Shown here piece by piece: positions 6,788-13,823 of a stretch of 17,908 nt of DNA. Positions within the stretch are counted from its first letter, which is position 1. The number at the start of each line of letters is the position of its first letter. This DNA is from Ruminococcus sp. UBA4275 (lineage in GTDB: Bacteria; Bacillota; Clostridia; Oscillospirales; Ruminococcaceae): positions 1-17,908 of the forward strand of contig DGVV01000122.1 of the NCBI GenBank assembly GCA_002395085.1, given 5' to 3'. The translations under genes were made by a program, and so were the position numbers. Under the pieces are notes generated by a model. That model did no database searches. It was not told where the DNA came from and worked only from the letters and a program-made list of their open reading frames with translations.

Positions 6788-7123
6788 TTATCCGTTATAG
6801 TCCCCAATCAGCAGATCCATGAATGCAAGGCAAAGGCGCCTGTTCTCTGGTGATAACTTATGATAACGCTCTATTAAAGCGGTATCCATCTCTTCAGTAT
6901 CAGTACTGTTGATTGCTCCGAGCAGGATACAATCAGGCGTGGTATTTAAGGCACTGCATATTCGCAGAAACACTTCAAGACTTGGGATAGAGCGTGCTGT
7001 TTCGATGCAGGACAGATACTTGTCATTTATATCGGCGCGTTCGCAGACTTCTGTCTGTTTCAAATGTAGTTCCTTTCTCCGTCGAGCTATATTTGCTCCG
7101 ATTTGCTTATAATCCAGATACAA
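6788..7123 (-). CDS. XRE-family helix-turn-helix transcriptional regulator
   Basis: A 111-residue cytoplasmic DNA-binding protein. Seen: a Cro/C1-type HTH over about residues 5-65 (IGANIARRRKELHLKQTEVCERADIN, then YLSCIETARSIPSLEVFLRIC), followed by a short acidic tail ending in LIGDYNG. The TTG at 7123 is taken as start because AGAGGTGATC lies just upstream and a possible promoter (TTTACC-17-TATGAT) overlaps the alternative ATG at 7150, which would add nine residues. It is divergent from the zinc-ribbon operon with about 170 bp between them, so it most likely controls that operon and itself. The direct repeats at the operon promoter are candidate binding sites. The ligand, if any, is unknown. 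Confidence 0.85.
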   Translation of the reverse strand: MYLDYKQIGANIARRRKELHLKQTEVCERADINDKYLSCIETARSIPSLEVFLRICSALNTTPDCILLGAINSTDTEEMDTALIERYHKLSPENRRLCLAFMDLLIGDYNG

Positions 7124-7193
7124 TACGATCACCTCTATACTATCATACACAAATGCTCTTTATTGGTAAACTATCCAAAAGTTTATAATCCGC

Positions 7194-7222
7194 TTGACAT
7201 AAGAATATAATAAGTGTATAAT
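7194..7222 (+). promoter_or_regulatory. Sigma-A promoter of the zinc-ribbon/lipoprotein operon
   Basis: TTGACA at 7194-7199, a 17-nt spacer and TATAAT at 7217-7222. The leader to the ATG at 7297 is about 68 nt. A consensus promoter beside a divergent XRE gene implies that it is normally repressed. Confidence 0.85.
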
Positions 7223-7230
7223 AAGAATAT
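7199..7230 (+). repeat. Paired ATAAGAATAT direct repeats over the promoter (candidate operator)
   Basis: ATAAGAATAT occurs exactly at 7199-7208 and 7221-7230. The 22-bp spacing is about two helical turns, and the repeats flank and overlap the -10. This is a plausible binding site for the divergent XRE protein. AT-rich background makes chance similarity possible. Confidence 0.45.
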
Positions 7231-7296
7231 GAGGCGTTTTCATCTAAATATTCAACTATTAAATAGAATAATTGATATAGAACGGAGGTTGAACAT

Positions 7297-9693
7297 ATGA
7301 GCAACTCTCAGAACAGTTCCGGTCTTGTACCAGCAATATGCACCCAATGCGGCGCACAGTTGAAAGTTGACCCAAATCAGCGGGTTACCACTTGTCAATC
7401 ATGCGGCACAGAATTTGTAACGCAGCAGGCAATTACTAATTATAATATCTACATCACGAATAATACTACTATCAATCAAACTGTTGTTGGGAAAAAAGGT
7501 GCGGTTCAGTCTGTGTTTGAATATCTTGATCACGCCGGAGAGCGAAGCCATGCCCAGTATATGGAACAACTGCGGAAAGAGGAAGAAGAACGAAAAAAAG
7601 CCGAAGAAGGCAGGAAAAGCTGTTTGTTCGTTATCGGATTGTTTACAGTTCCGTATATTGCTATTCCTGTTTATATTGCATCCAAAAGCAAGGAAAAGAG
7701 AGAGGTAGAAGAAGTCCAGCGCCAACAACGTATGGCTGTTGAAGCAGCAGCTCGCGAACAAGCAAGGCTGCAAGCACAGGAACGCTTACGTGAGATACAG
7801 TCAAAGCGCCCTACAGCTGCCGAATTGAATGCAATTCTTGGAAATATCAAAGATGCACGATGTCCGTGTTGTGATGCTCCTATTGCGATCAGAATGGAGA
7901 AACCTACTGTCAGTTGTGATTATTGTACTTCTGTACTGCCGACTATTGATGTGATTCAGGAATCACCCCTCCCACAGGTAAGCAAGCAGCGGCTTATTGA
8001 TGAAATAAGATTACGGAATATGGAGGAAGAGGAACGGCAAAAGCAAGCCGCAGAACAAAAAGCATGGGAAGAACAGCAGCAGATTCGCGCTGCTGCTGAA
8101 TCCGAGCGACAGAGGAATAACAGCTATAATAGTGCAATCATTGTATTAAGCATTATTACTGGCTTACTACTAATAGCCTTGATCAATTCTCCGTTTATCG
8201 GTGCGGCTTTCTTTATTCCCGCTCTGCTGATTCTGTGCTTTCTGCTATACCGCCGTTTCCCGGAAAAGGGAAAGGCGGTATGGGAAAAGATCAAGTTCCC
8301 GTTAACCTGCATTGCATTGTTCCCCTTGCCACTGACTGCATATTTTAACAAAAATGAGGACTTCAAGAGTAAATTCCCCAAAGCAGCTCGAATTGGAATG
8401 AGCATTGGTGCATGGGCAGTCTATGCCGCACTGGTCTGCGTTTTGGGCGGTTTATATGTCAAAGGTTTCCGGAATGCAGTCAATCATACTGAAACCACGC
8501 AGTATGAAGTAGCTGAATCATCGGAAGCTGTGCCGGGGACACAAAAGAGCACCGCACAGCAGCAGACTCAGAATAAGACAACAACAAACACTTCTGAACA
8601 TACAACGACTGCTCCAAATGAAGACGAAATACAAATACCAGGTGAACAAAAAGAACAGCTTGAATTTTTTGATAATAGCACAAATACTGTAGTGAATATA
8701 GGAGGTGTAAGCTTCTCTATTCCTAACAATTGGTATGAGAATGAAAATCAAAAGAGTGAAACGTCTCATTTTTATACTGATAATAAAGGTAAAATTCGGA
8801 TAGGATCGTTAGGACTATATTCAAATAAAATACAATCAGACGCAACTACAATTGAAGAATTGAAAGAAGAGTATCAAAAGTATAGAGATGGATTTTTAAA
8901 AGCAGCACTAAGAACAATGCCATCAAATCCACCGTTATATAGCCTAAAATACAATGATCTTACTGGATATTTCACTTTTGCATCGGGGATTAGGCCAAAG
9001 CAAGTCAATGATGAAGATATTGAAGTTGACTTTTACCTTACAGTTATATATAACCCTGTTGATCATCAGTTTATAACGATTGTTATGTCAGAATTTCAAT
9101 CATCTAAAGAATCCTATCTGAATGATTATGCTCAAATAATTGATAGCGTTAGATTGTCTAGTGATGAAGAAATAAGCCATACTGAAGTGAGCGATTCAAA
9201 TTTAGAAACAACATTTATTTCAGAAATCACTACGGAACCTGAACCTGAAATCTATCCGCAGGAGGATGCTTTCCGTGCGGCAGTTGTTGCGATTACCAAT
9301 GCGCTTGCAACAGATGTATTTACAAGCGACGGCAGCCGTCACGATACATCAAAGTATCACAGCTATTCGGACACCTCTGCATTTTATATGAGTGTCCTTG
9401 CAAAAGGCACATGGACTGAGAAAAACAGCAATACATGGCATGTTGAAGGATTACGCTTGCAGCCGGACGGATATGATACAGTGTATAATACGCCAATTAA
9501 CTTTGATACTGTCGCAAAGGTATCTCTTGATGTAACCTTTGACGGGAATAATTATATTATCTCAAATATCTCTGGAATGTATGCAATCCCCGGAAAGGAA
9601 GACATCGGTACCAATTTGTCTTATCTGAACTCAGACAGTATGTCAAAAGTGGCATTGACTGTTTCACCCAATATGATCGCTAACGGACGCTAG
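7297..9693 (+). CDS. Double zinc-ribbon, multi-span membrane protein with extracytoplasmic domain, function unknown
   Basis: A 798-residue protein I do not recognise as a named family. Domains in order: a zinc ribbon with C15/C18 and C33/C36, a coiled coil rich in Glu/Lys/Arg (about 85-108), a first hydrophobic span (109-128), a second coiled coil (132-170), a second zinc ribbon C189/C192 and C207/C210, a third Gln/Glu-rich helix (230-272) and four more hydrophobic spans (about 279-296, 298-317, 334-351, 366-388). A Thr/Gln-rich linker follows (395-445), then a compact domain (about 463-622, IGGVSFSIPNNWY to DYAQIIDSVRL) resembling PsbP/DcrB-like folds, and a C-terminal beta-rich domain (655-798). 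GGAGG 8 nt before the ATG supports the start. The lipoprotein gene 41 bp downstream shares the compact domain. Both ribbons probably face the cytoplasm, but topology is uncertain. Confidence 0.85.
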   Translation: MSNSQNSSGLVPAICTQCGAQLKVDPNQRVTTCQSCGTEFVTQQAITNYNIYITNNTTINQTVVGKKGAVQSVFEYLDHAGERSHAQYMEQLRKEEEERKKAEEGRKSCLFVIGLFTVPYIAIPVYIASKSKEKREVEEVQRQQRMAVEAAAREQARLQAQERLREIQSKRPTAAELNAILGNIKDARCPCCDAPIAIRMEKPTVSCDYCTSVLPTIDVIQESPLPQVSKQRLIDEIRLRNMEEEERQKQAAEQKAWEEQQQIRAAAESERQRNNSYNSAIIVLSIITGLLLIALINSPFIGAAFFIPALLILCFLLYRRFPEKGKAVWEKIKFPLTCIALFPLPLTAYFNKNEDFKSKFPKAARIGMSIGAWAVYAALVCVLGGLYVKGFRNAVNHTETTQYEVAESSEAVPGTQKSTAQQQTQNKTTTNTSEHTTTAPNEDEIQIPGEQKEQLEFFDNSTNTVVNIGGVSFSIPNNWYENENQKSETSHFYTDNKGKIRIGSLGLYSNKIQSDATTIEELKEEYQKYRDGFLKAALRTMPSNPPLYSLKYNDLTGYFTFASGIRPKQVNDEDIEVDFYLTVIYNPVDHQFITIVMSEFQSSKESYLNDYAQIIDSVRLSSDEEISHTEVSDSNLETTFISEITTEPEPEIYPQEDAFRAAVVAITNALATDVFTSDGSRHDTSKYHSYSDTSAFYMSVLAKGTWTEKNSNTWHVEGLRLQPDGYDTVYNTPINFDTVAKVSLDVTFDGNNYIISNISGMYAIPGKEDIGTNLSYLNSDSMSKVALTVSPNMIANGR

Positions 9694-9734
9694 ATTAATC
9701 GGGTTCACGACAATAGTAAAGAAGGAGGATTACT

Positions 9735-11075
9735 ATGAATATGAGAAAGAATTACGCATCGTTGCTATTAATCGTCATGGCTATATTGGCGTGCTTATTA
9801 GTTAGTTGCGGAAATAGCCAGGAATCCGAAACATTAGCAGATGAATCCAAGCAAGTAGTAGATTATGGCAATGCAGAGTCCTTCGAGGCAGCTTTGAACG
9901 CAGGCGAAAACCTCGAAGGGAAAATAGTACAGTTTACAGTGAGAGAATTTCATCCAGATTCAACATTAGGTTATAATCTTTGGGCAGGAGAACATTTGAA
10001 TTTTGTTTCGCCAAGGCATCCGGATTTGCAAGAGGGAGACATTGCAACGGTTAAAGCGATTTCCATTGAAAAAATAATGAGGTCATGGGTCATCGAATAT
10101 GAAAAAGTCGATAGTGCAATTGTAAATGATGATACTATTATCAACTATAAGACAACTACAACAGTAAGCAAACAAGAACAACCCTCTAGTACAACAACAT
10201 ACAAACCACAAATCCAAATGAACGGATTTGATGAAAGCAAAAATCAAACTGATCTTGTGGGAGGGATTAATTGGCAAATTCCATATTATTTAGAATTAAA
10301 AGCTCAAAAGCCAAAGGACGAGTATTCTGAGTATAGAGAATACAGCATAGACTGGTCAAGTTCAAAGTATCCCACAAAATTAATAATCGCCGCTAAACAG
10401 TATACCGGTTATGAAGACGATCCTGAACATAAAAATACCCTTGAACAAGAATTGGTTGACGAAGCGTCAGGTATAGTATCTGATACATTGACCGTGGTAG
10501 ATCAGGCGCAGGGAGACATTGAAATAGCCGGATTATCTGGCGGCCTGATTGAATACGAAAAAAAGGACAATGACGAAATAGTGGGCTGTATTGCTTATGC
10601 TTATAATCCATCCGAACAAACAATGATAATAATAAAATTACAGCAACCTCATTATAGCGGAAAAAGTATAACAGATGACTATATAAAGATGATAGAGTCT
10701 GCAACAATTGCTGATCAAGACTCACACCCCAATGATCAGACTATCGAGGCTACAGATCCTAATCTCTCCGAGGAAGAAATAAAAGATGCTGTGAAAAACG
10801 GCGATTATTCACTTGTAACGCCTGAGTTCAAGCAGATGATGGATGAGTATGAAAAGTTTTATGATGATTACATTGCCTTTATGAAAAAATACACTTCCGG
10901 TCAGGGCGATATAATGGCGATGATGAATGACTATACAAAAATGGTGTCTGACTTGGAAAAATGGTCGGCTAAGATTGATGCAATAGATGAAAGTAAACTT
11001 TCCCCCGCTGATGATGCATATTTCTTGTTAGTAACCATGCGGATAGAAAAGAAATTGCTAAATGCCGCATTATAA
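9735..11075 (+). CDS. Lipoprotein with OB-like, shared and helical C-terminal domains, function unknown
   Basis: A 446-residue secreted lipoprotein. Seen: a signal peptide with lipobox LVSC, lipid-modified Cys25, then Gly-Asn. About 45-125 (ALNAGENLEGKIVQFTV to GYNLWAGEHLNFVS) looks like the small beta domain I recall as DUF4839. A Thr-rich linker follows (about 138-160). About 172-335 starts with GGINWQIPYY and ends with DDYIKMIESATI, paralleling the compact domain of the upstream membrane protein. About 350-446 is a charged helical domain (VTPEFKQMMDEYEKFYDDYIAFMKKY) seen in other Firmicute lipoproteins (DUF6591 from memory, unverified). AAGGAGG sits 6 nt before the ATG. It is second in the operon and is followed by a terminator, so it probably works with the membrane protein on the cell exterior. 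Confidence 0.85.
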   Translation: MNMRKNYASLLLIVMAILACLLVSCGNSQESETLADESKQVVDYGNAESFEAALNAGENLEGKIVQFTVREFHPDSTLGYNLWAGEHLNFVSPRHPDLQEGDIATVKAISIEKIMRSWVIEYEKVDSAIVNDDTIINYKTTTTVSKQEQPSSTTTYKPQIQMNGFDESKNQTDLVGGINWQIPYYLELKAQKPKDEYSEYREYSIDWSSSKYPTKLIIAAKQYTGYEDDPEHKNTLEQELVDEASGIVSDTLTVVDQAQGDIEIAGLSGGLIEYEKKDNDEIVGCIAYAYNPSEQTMIIIKLQQPHYSGKSITDDYIKMIESATIADQDSHPNDQTIEATDPNLSEEEIKDAVKNGDYSLVTPEFKQMMDEYEKFYDDYIAFMKKYTSGQGDIMAMMNDYTKMVSDLEKWSAKIDAIDESKLSPADDAYFLLVTMRIEKKLLNAAL

Positions 11076-11101
11076 AACAGATTCTGAAGAGACATATTAT
11101 T

Positions 11102-11140
11102 GAAACAGGAACCGACACAAAGCCGGTTCCTGTTTCGTTA
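11102..11140 (+). terminator. Terminator of the zinc-ribbon/lipoprotein operon
   Basis: GAAACAGGAACCG pairs with CGGTTCCTGTTTC (11102-11114, 11124-11136), 13 bp perfect with a 9-nt loop, 26 nt after the lipoprotein stop. The T-tail (GTTAT) is weak. Confidence 0.65.
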
Positions 11141-11146
11141 TACCCT

Positions 11147-11353
11147 TATGAAGTTGACGATTATCTTTTTCGCGATTGCATACGCTGCGAGCCTGTCCAC
11201 AGCATTGAATTCTTCAAGAATCCTTCTTCCGGAACAAGTGCCGTTTCAAGTGCGCTATGCGACTGCTTCAGTTTGACAATCAAGGATGTTGCAGGAAGCT
11301 ATGCAGAATTCAACTCAATAATCTCGATTCTCAAACGGAAAGAAACCATCTGA
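11147..11353 (+). pseudogene. Start-less open frame, possible gene remnant
   Basis: The frame from TAT at 11147 to TGA at 11351-11353 reads YEVDDYLFRDC...IRCEPVHSIEFF...SIISILKRKETI with ordinary codon choice and no ATG or GTG. It stays open back through the preceding hairpin. It is followed at once by a canonical terminator. This pattern fits the 3' end of a gene whose 5' part was lost when the element was rearranged. I recognise no family, and it may be chance. Confidence 0.25.
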
Positions 11354-11376
11354 ACTGTATGCACTGTTTAACAGAA

Positions 11377-11420
11377 AGCACCGTCTGACTTCAGGTCAGG
11401 CGGTGCTCGTTTGTATTTCT
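11377..11420 (+). terminator. Rho-independent terminator after the gene remnant
   Basis: AGCACCGTCTGAC and GTCAGGCGGTGCT (11377-11389, 11395-11407) form a 13-bp stem (one T-G) with loop TTCAG, followed by CGTTTGTATTT. Confidence 0.7.
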
Positions 11421-11726
11421 GAAAAGCGCAGAGGGTTTGGGAAACGCCCAAGGATGCAGCGGAGCACCCAAGTCAGTATCGCTCGACCGAAAACGGGCGT
11501 GCAATACGGATATTGGGTAATGTATCGGTAGGTTTCTGTCAGCAGCAGTTTGCGTGTTGATCCGTTACTGACTGAATAGAAAAGAGAACAGTGAAGCAAA
11601 GATCATTGCAGAAGCAGACTGGGCTAACCGTTGTTTCCTTTTTCCGAACGCTATAAAGAATGGAATACTGTTCACAAAACGATCACAGTGCGTTTTCACG
11701 CAATTCGGACAAATCACGGCTCTAAA
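11421..11726. other. Stretch without a supported gene
   Basis: Short open frames on both strands lack ribosome sites and family resemblance. A hairpin TTGGG-AAACG-CCCAA lies near 11438-11453. The stretch sits between two terminators and looks like decayed sequence. Confidence 0.4.
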
Positions 11727-11761
11727 AATGATGTGCATAATTCTGCACATCATTCTTTTTG
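11727..11761 (+). terminator. Strong rho-independent terminator
   Basis: AATGATGTGCA and TGCACATCATT (11727-11737, 11744-11754) pair perfectly around TAATTC and are followed by CTTTTTGTC. It lies just 5 nt before the LexA-type promoter and so insulates that promoter from upstream transcription. Confidence 0.8.
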
Positions 11762-11765
11762 TCTC

Positions 11766-11794
11766 TTGACAACAGAACGAATGTTTGATATAAT
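11766..11794 (+). promoter_or_regulatory. Sigma-A promoter with no recognised downstream gene
   Basis: TTGACA at 11766-11771, a 17-nt spacer and TATAAT at 11789-11794, consensus in both hexamers. Transcription should start near 11801. The next supported gene on this strand is the integrase at 12708, which has its own promoter. Confidence 0.8.
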
Positions 11795-11814
11795 ACAGTA
11801 AAGAACGTCCGTTC
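11775..11814. promoter_or_regulatory. lexA box: Two LexA (DinR)-type SOS boxes
   Basis: GAACGAATGTTT (11775-11786) lies in the promoter spacer and fits the Gram-positive core GAACRNRYGTTY at every position. GAACGTCCGTTC (11803-11814) lies just past the start site and fits at all but one degenerate position. The flanking C and G of the longer consensus are partly missing. The two boxes are 28 bp apart, one inside the promoter and one on the start, an arrangement that would allow tight SOS repression. Confidence 0.6.
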
Positions 11815-12375
11815 CGCGATGTAAAGCATCCTTCGAGTTAACAGCTGTTTCATTTCTTGAGATAAAAAGAATCGGTTATGCTCTGGACGCATTCTTCGAT
11901 GCGTTACTTGACCGACCGATACAATCACACCTGTTTATTGCTCAGTGATGAACTATGAAATAAAAATCATTGCGGTTCATTGTAGTACATTTCAAAAACC
12001 GTTTCAAAATAATCGAGAAGAATCATGCAGTCACCAGCTCATATCGCAAAGAATGATGTGAAAACTGTGTGAAATCGCTCAAAAAATGCCCCAACAGATA
12101 GGTGCTACCCATTATCCGTTTCGACAACCCGATTCGGGTTTTCAAAACAGGAGCATTTCACATTCGTTTCATTTTATGGGCAAAGTCTGCGACCTTGACG
12201 GCAGGCACATGACAGTATCCGAAAAAATATTTTCACGCTGTCATGCTCCCTGCTCCGCAGTCGGGAGATTTCCCGAACCTTTCACGCGATCCCTTTCAGT
12301 AGGTGATGCCGATACAGACAGACATATTATTACGATATGAGGAAACTAGGGCAGCGGGAAGGATGGAAAAGCAGC
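11802..12375 (+). other. Transcribed but apparently non-coding stretch behind the SOS-type promoter
   Basis: No frame has a ribosome site with a start codon. One frame stays open over 11802-11946 (ending in SHLFIAQ) but has no start codon. Small hairpins include ACGCAT/ATGCGT (11887-11904), AACCC/GGGTT (12126-12140) and CATGACAG/CTGTCATG (12208-12215, 12238-12245). It may be a structured RNA, a short-peptide transcript or a decayed SOS gene. Confidence 0.35.
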
Positions 12376-12378
12376 GGT

Positions 12379-12437
12379 CAAGGATGCAAGGATGCAAGAA
12401 TGCAAAGACAAAGATTTTTTGCATCCTTGCACTCTTG
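12379..12437. repeat. Direct and inverted AAGGATGC repeats
   Basis: AAGGATGC is directly repeated, followed by a diverged AAGAATGC (12379-12405). The reverse complement follows at 12415-12437 (TTGCATCCTTGCACTCTTG). The two arms can form an imperfect hairpin of about 20 bp. There is no T-tract after it, so it is not a standard terminator. Confidence 0.6.
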
Positions 12438-12472
12438 AATAAACAGCACTAAAAAAGGGATCGTATCTCTTT

Positions 12473-12603
12473 CGCGTGTAAGCGTGCAAACGGCTTGAAG
12501 AAAACATATCCGGCGTGTAGAAAATCGTGTATGACACGCTAAACAACACGATTTTTCACACGCGCTATTTAGCGATACAATCGGAAATACACGCCTACAC
12601 GCA
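12473..12603. repeat. Cluster of inverted GCGTGTA/TACACGC motifs upstream of the integrase
   Basis: CGTGTA-type motifs (near 12474, 12513, 12525) and their complements (near 12546, 12588, 12595) are packed into 130 bp. AAAATCGTGT/ACACGATTTT (12521-12530, 12546-12555) is a perfect 10-bp inverted repeat, GCGTGTAG/CTACACGC a longer-range pair, and CGCTA-TT-TAGCG a further hairpin. It is a candidate protein-binding or origin-like region. Confidence 0.5.
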
Positions 12604-12634
12604 GGATGTGGTTGTAATCATCTTATTATAGTAC

Positions 12635-12663
12635 TTTACTTTTTCAGGAAAATGGTGTATACT
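12635..12663 (+). promoter_or_regulatory. Integrase gene promoter
   Basis: TTTACT at 12635-12640, a 17-nt spacer ending in TGGTG, and TATACT at 12658-12663. It is weaker than the other promoters here and lies 45 nt before the integrase ATG. Confidence 0.6.
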
Positions 12664-12707
12664 GATAGCGAGGGCTATGGTGTATGCCTTGAGAAAAGGA
12701 GTATACT

Positions 12708-13724
12708 ATGGCAAATGCAAAACAAATGCCCTCCGGGAATTGGAGGGTTCAGGTATTCCTCGGCACAAACGCCGAAGGAAAGAAGATGAAGAAGTCGATC
12801 ACAGCCCCGACCAGATGGCAGGCGGAGATGCTGGCTGCGGAGTTTCTCGAAACCGTGCAGACCGCACGGAGCAAATTCACTGTTGCACAGGCAGTCCGCG
12901 GCTACATCGACAGCAAGAAGAATGTATTGTCGCCGTCAACCGTTTACTGCTACGAGATCATCCTCAAAAACCGGCTGCAAATGCTGATGCCGCTGGACAT
13001 TCACGACGTTGACAGTTTCGTGATGCAGCGGGCGATCAACGAGGAGGCTGCAACGAAAACGCGCAAGACGATCGCGGAAGCGAAAAATCTGATTGGTGCA
13101 GCGCTGAAAATGTACGGTGTCAATCCGCAGTGGAATGTCACACTGCCGCCGAAGGTGCCGAAAGTGAACGAGCTTCCGACCGCTGAACAGGTCATCCGGA
13201 TGATTCGCGGAACGGAGATCGAACTGCCGTGCCTGCTTGCGATGTGGCTGTCTCTCCGCATGAGCGAGGTTCGCGGCTTGCAGTTCGGCGACATCAAGGA
13301 CGGCGTTCTGACAATTCAGCGCAGTAAGCTGTATCTCGGTACGCAGGATGTGATCCGGGATCTGAACAAGACCTACAATTCGACGCGGCGTCTTGTTGTT
13401 CCGGCGTACATTCAATCGCTGATTGACAGGATTCCGCACCAGTCTGAGACTGACTTCATCGTTCCGCTGGGATACAAGCAAATCAAGAATCATCTGACGA
13501 GACTCGCCAAAGCAAACGGCTATCAGCTTACTTTTCATCAGCTGCGGCATTTGAACGCCTCAATCATGTTGATGCTCGGCATTCCGGATAAGTATGCGAT
13601 GGAGCGCGGAGGATGGTCTAGCAACGGGGTATTGAAGTCGGTTTATCAGCATACATTTTCCGCAGAACGCAAGCTGGTTGATGAGCGAATCGACGGTTTC
13701 TTCAATGATTTACTGAGGGTTTGA
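12708..13724 (+). CDS. int: Tyrosine recombinase/integrase
   Basis: A 338-residue site-specific recombinase that would integrate and excise the surrounding element. Seen: an N-terminal beta-rich arm-binding domain (about 1-50, SGNWRVQVFLGTNAEGKK), a helical core-binding domain (57-140), and a catalytic domain with Arg184 (LSLRMSEVRG), Lys221 (KTYNSTRR), His277 and Arg280 (FHQLRH), Trp303 (GGWSS) and nucleophile Tyr313 (SVYQHTF). All catalytic residues are present, so the enzyme looks intact. AAAAGGAG sits 6 nt before the ATG. The gene lies at the right end and reads toward the attR repeat 100 bp past its stop, as usual for integrative elements. No excisionase gene is seen beside it. Base composition is closer to host-like GC than the cargo genes. 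Confidence 0.93.
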   Translation: MANAKQMPSGNWRVQVFLGTNAEGKKMKKSITAPTRWQAEMLAAEFLETVQTARSKFTVAQAVRGYIDSKKNVLSPSTVYCYEIILKNRLQMLMPLDIHDVDSFVMQRAINEEAATKTRKTIAEAKNLIGAALKMYGVNPQWNVTLPPKVPKVNELPTAEQVIRMIRGTEIELPCLLAMWLSLRMSEVRGLQFGDIKDGVLTIQRSKLYLGTQDVIRDLNKTYNSTRRLVVPAYIQSLIDRIPHQSETDFIVPLGYKQIKNHLTRLAKANGYQLTFHQLRHLNASIMLMLGIPDKYAMERGGWSSNGVLKSVYQHTFSAERKLVDERIDGFFNDLLRV

Positions 13725-13745
13725 TGCCCTTCTCCATGTGCAAAA

Positions 13746-13763
13746 GTTCCCTGTTAGTTCCCA
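13746..13763 (+). repeat. Right-end GTTCCC(A/T) repeats
   Basis: GTTCCCT at 13746-13752 and GTTCCCA at 13757-13763, 11 bp apart, in the same orientation as the left-end set. Together with those they are candidate integrase arm sites. Confidence 0.45.
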
Positions 13764-13823
13764 TTTTTGAAAATGAAAGTCTGAAAAATGCGTATTTACT
13801 ATGGGTTTTGAGTTTGAGAGAAG

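Noticed and set aside
11396..11753. Two overlapping minus-strand frames of about 60-70 codons
   Set aside because: They overlap terminators on the other strand, have no ribosome sites and show no family resemblance.
12086..12340. 84-codon + strand open frame behind the SOS-type promoter
   Set aside because: No ribosome site precedes its ATG (AAAAAATG), and the sequence contains several inverted repeats. No family features.
11801..12375. Assignment of this stretch to a known large structured RNA class such as ROOL or GOLLD
   Set aside because: I cannot confirm a consensus structure by eye. A covariance-model search is needed before naming a class.
12379..12437. AAGGATGC repeats as a CRISPR array
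   Set aside because: The units are about 9 bp, adjacent, with no spacers, and no cas genes are present.
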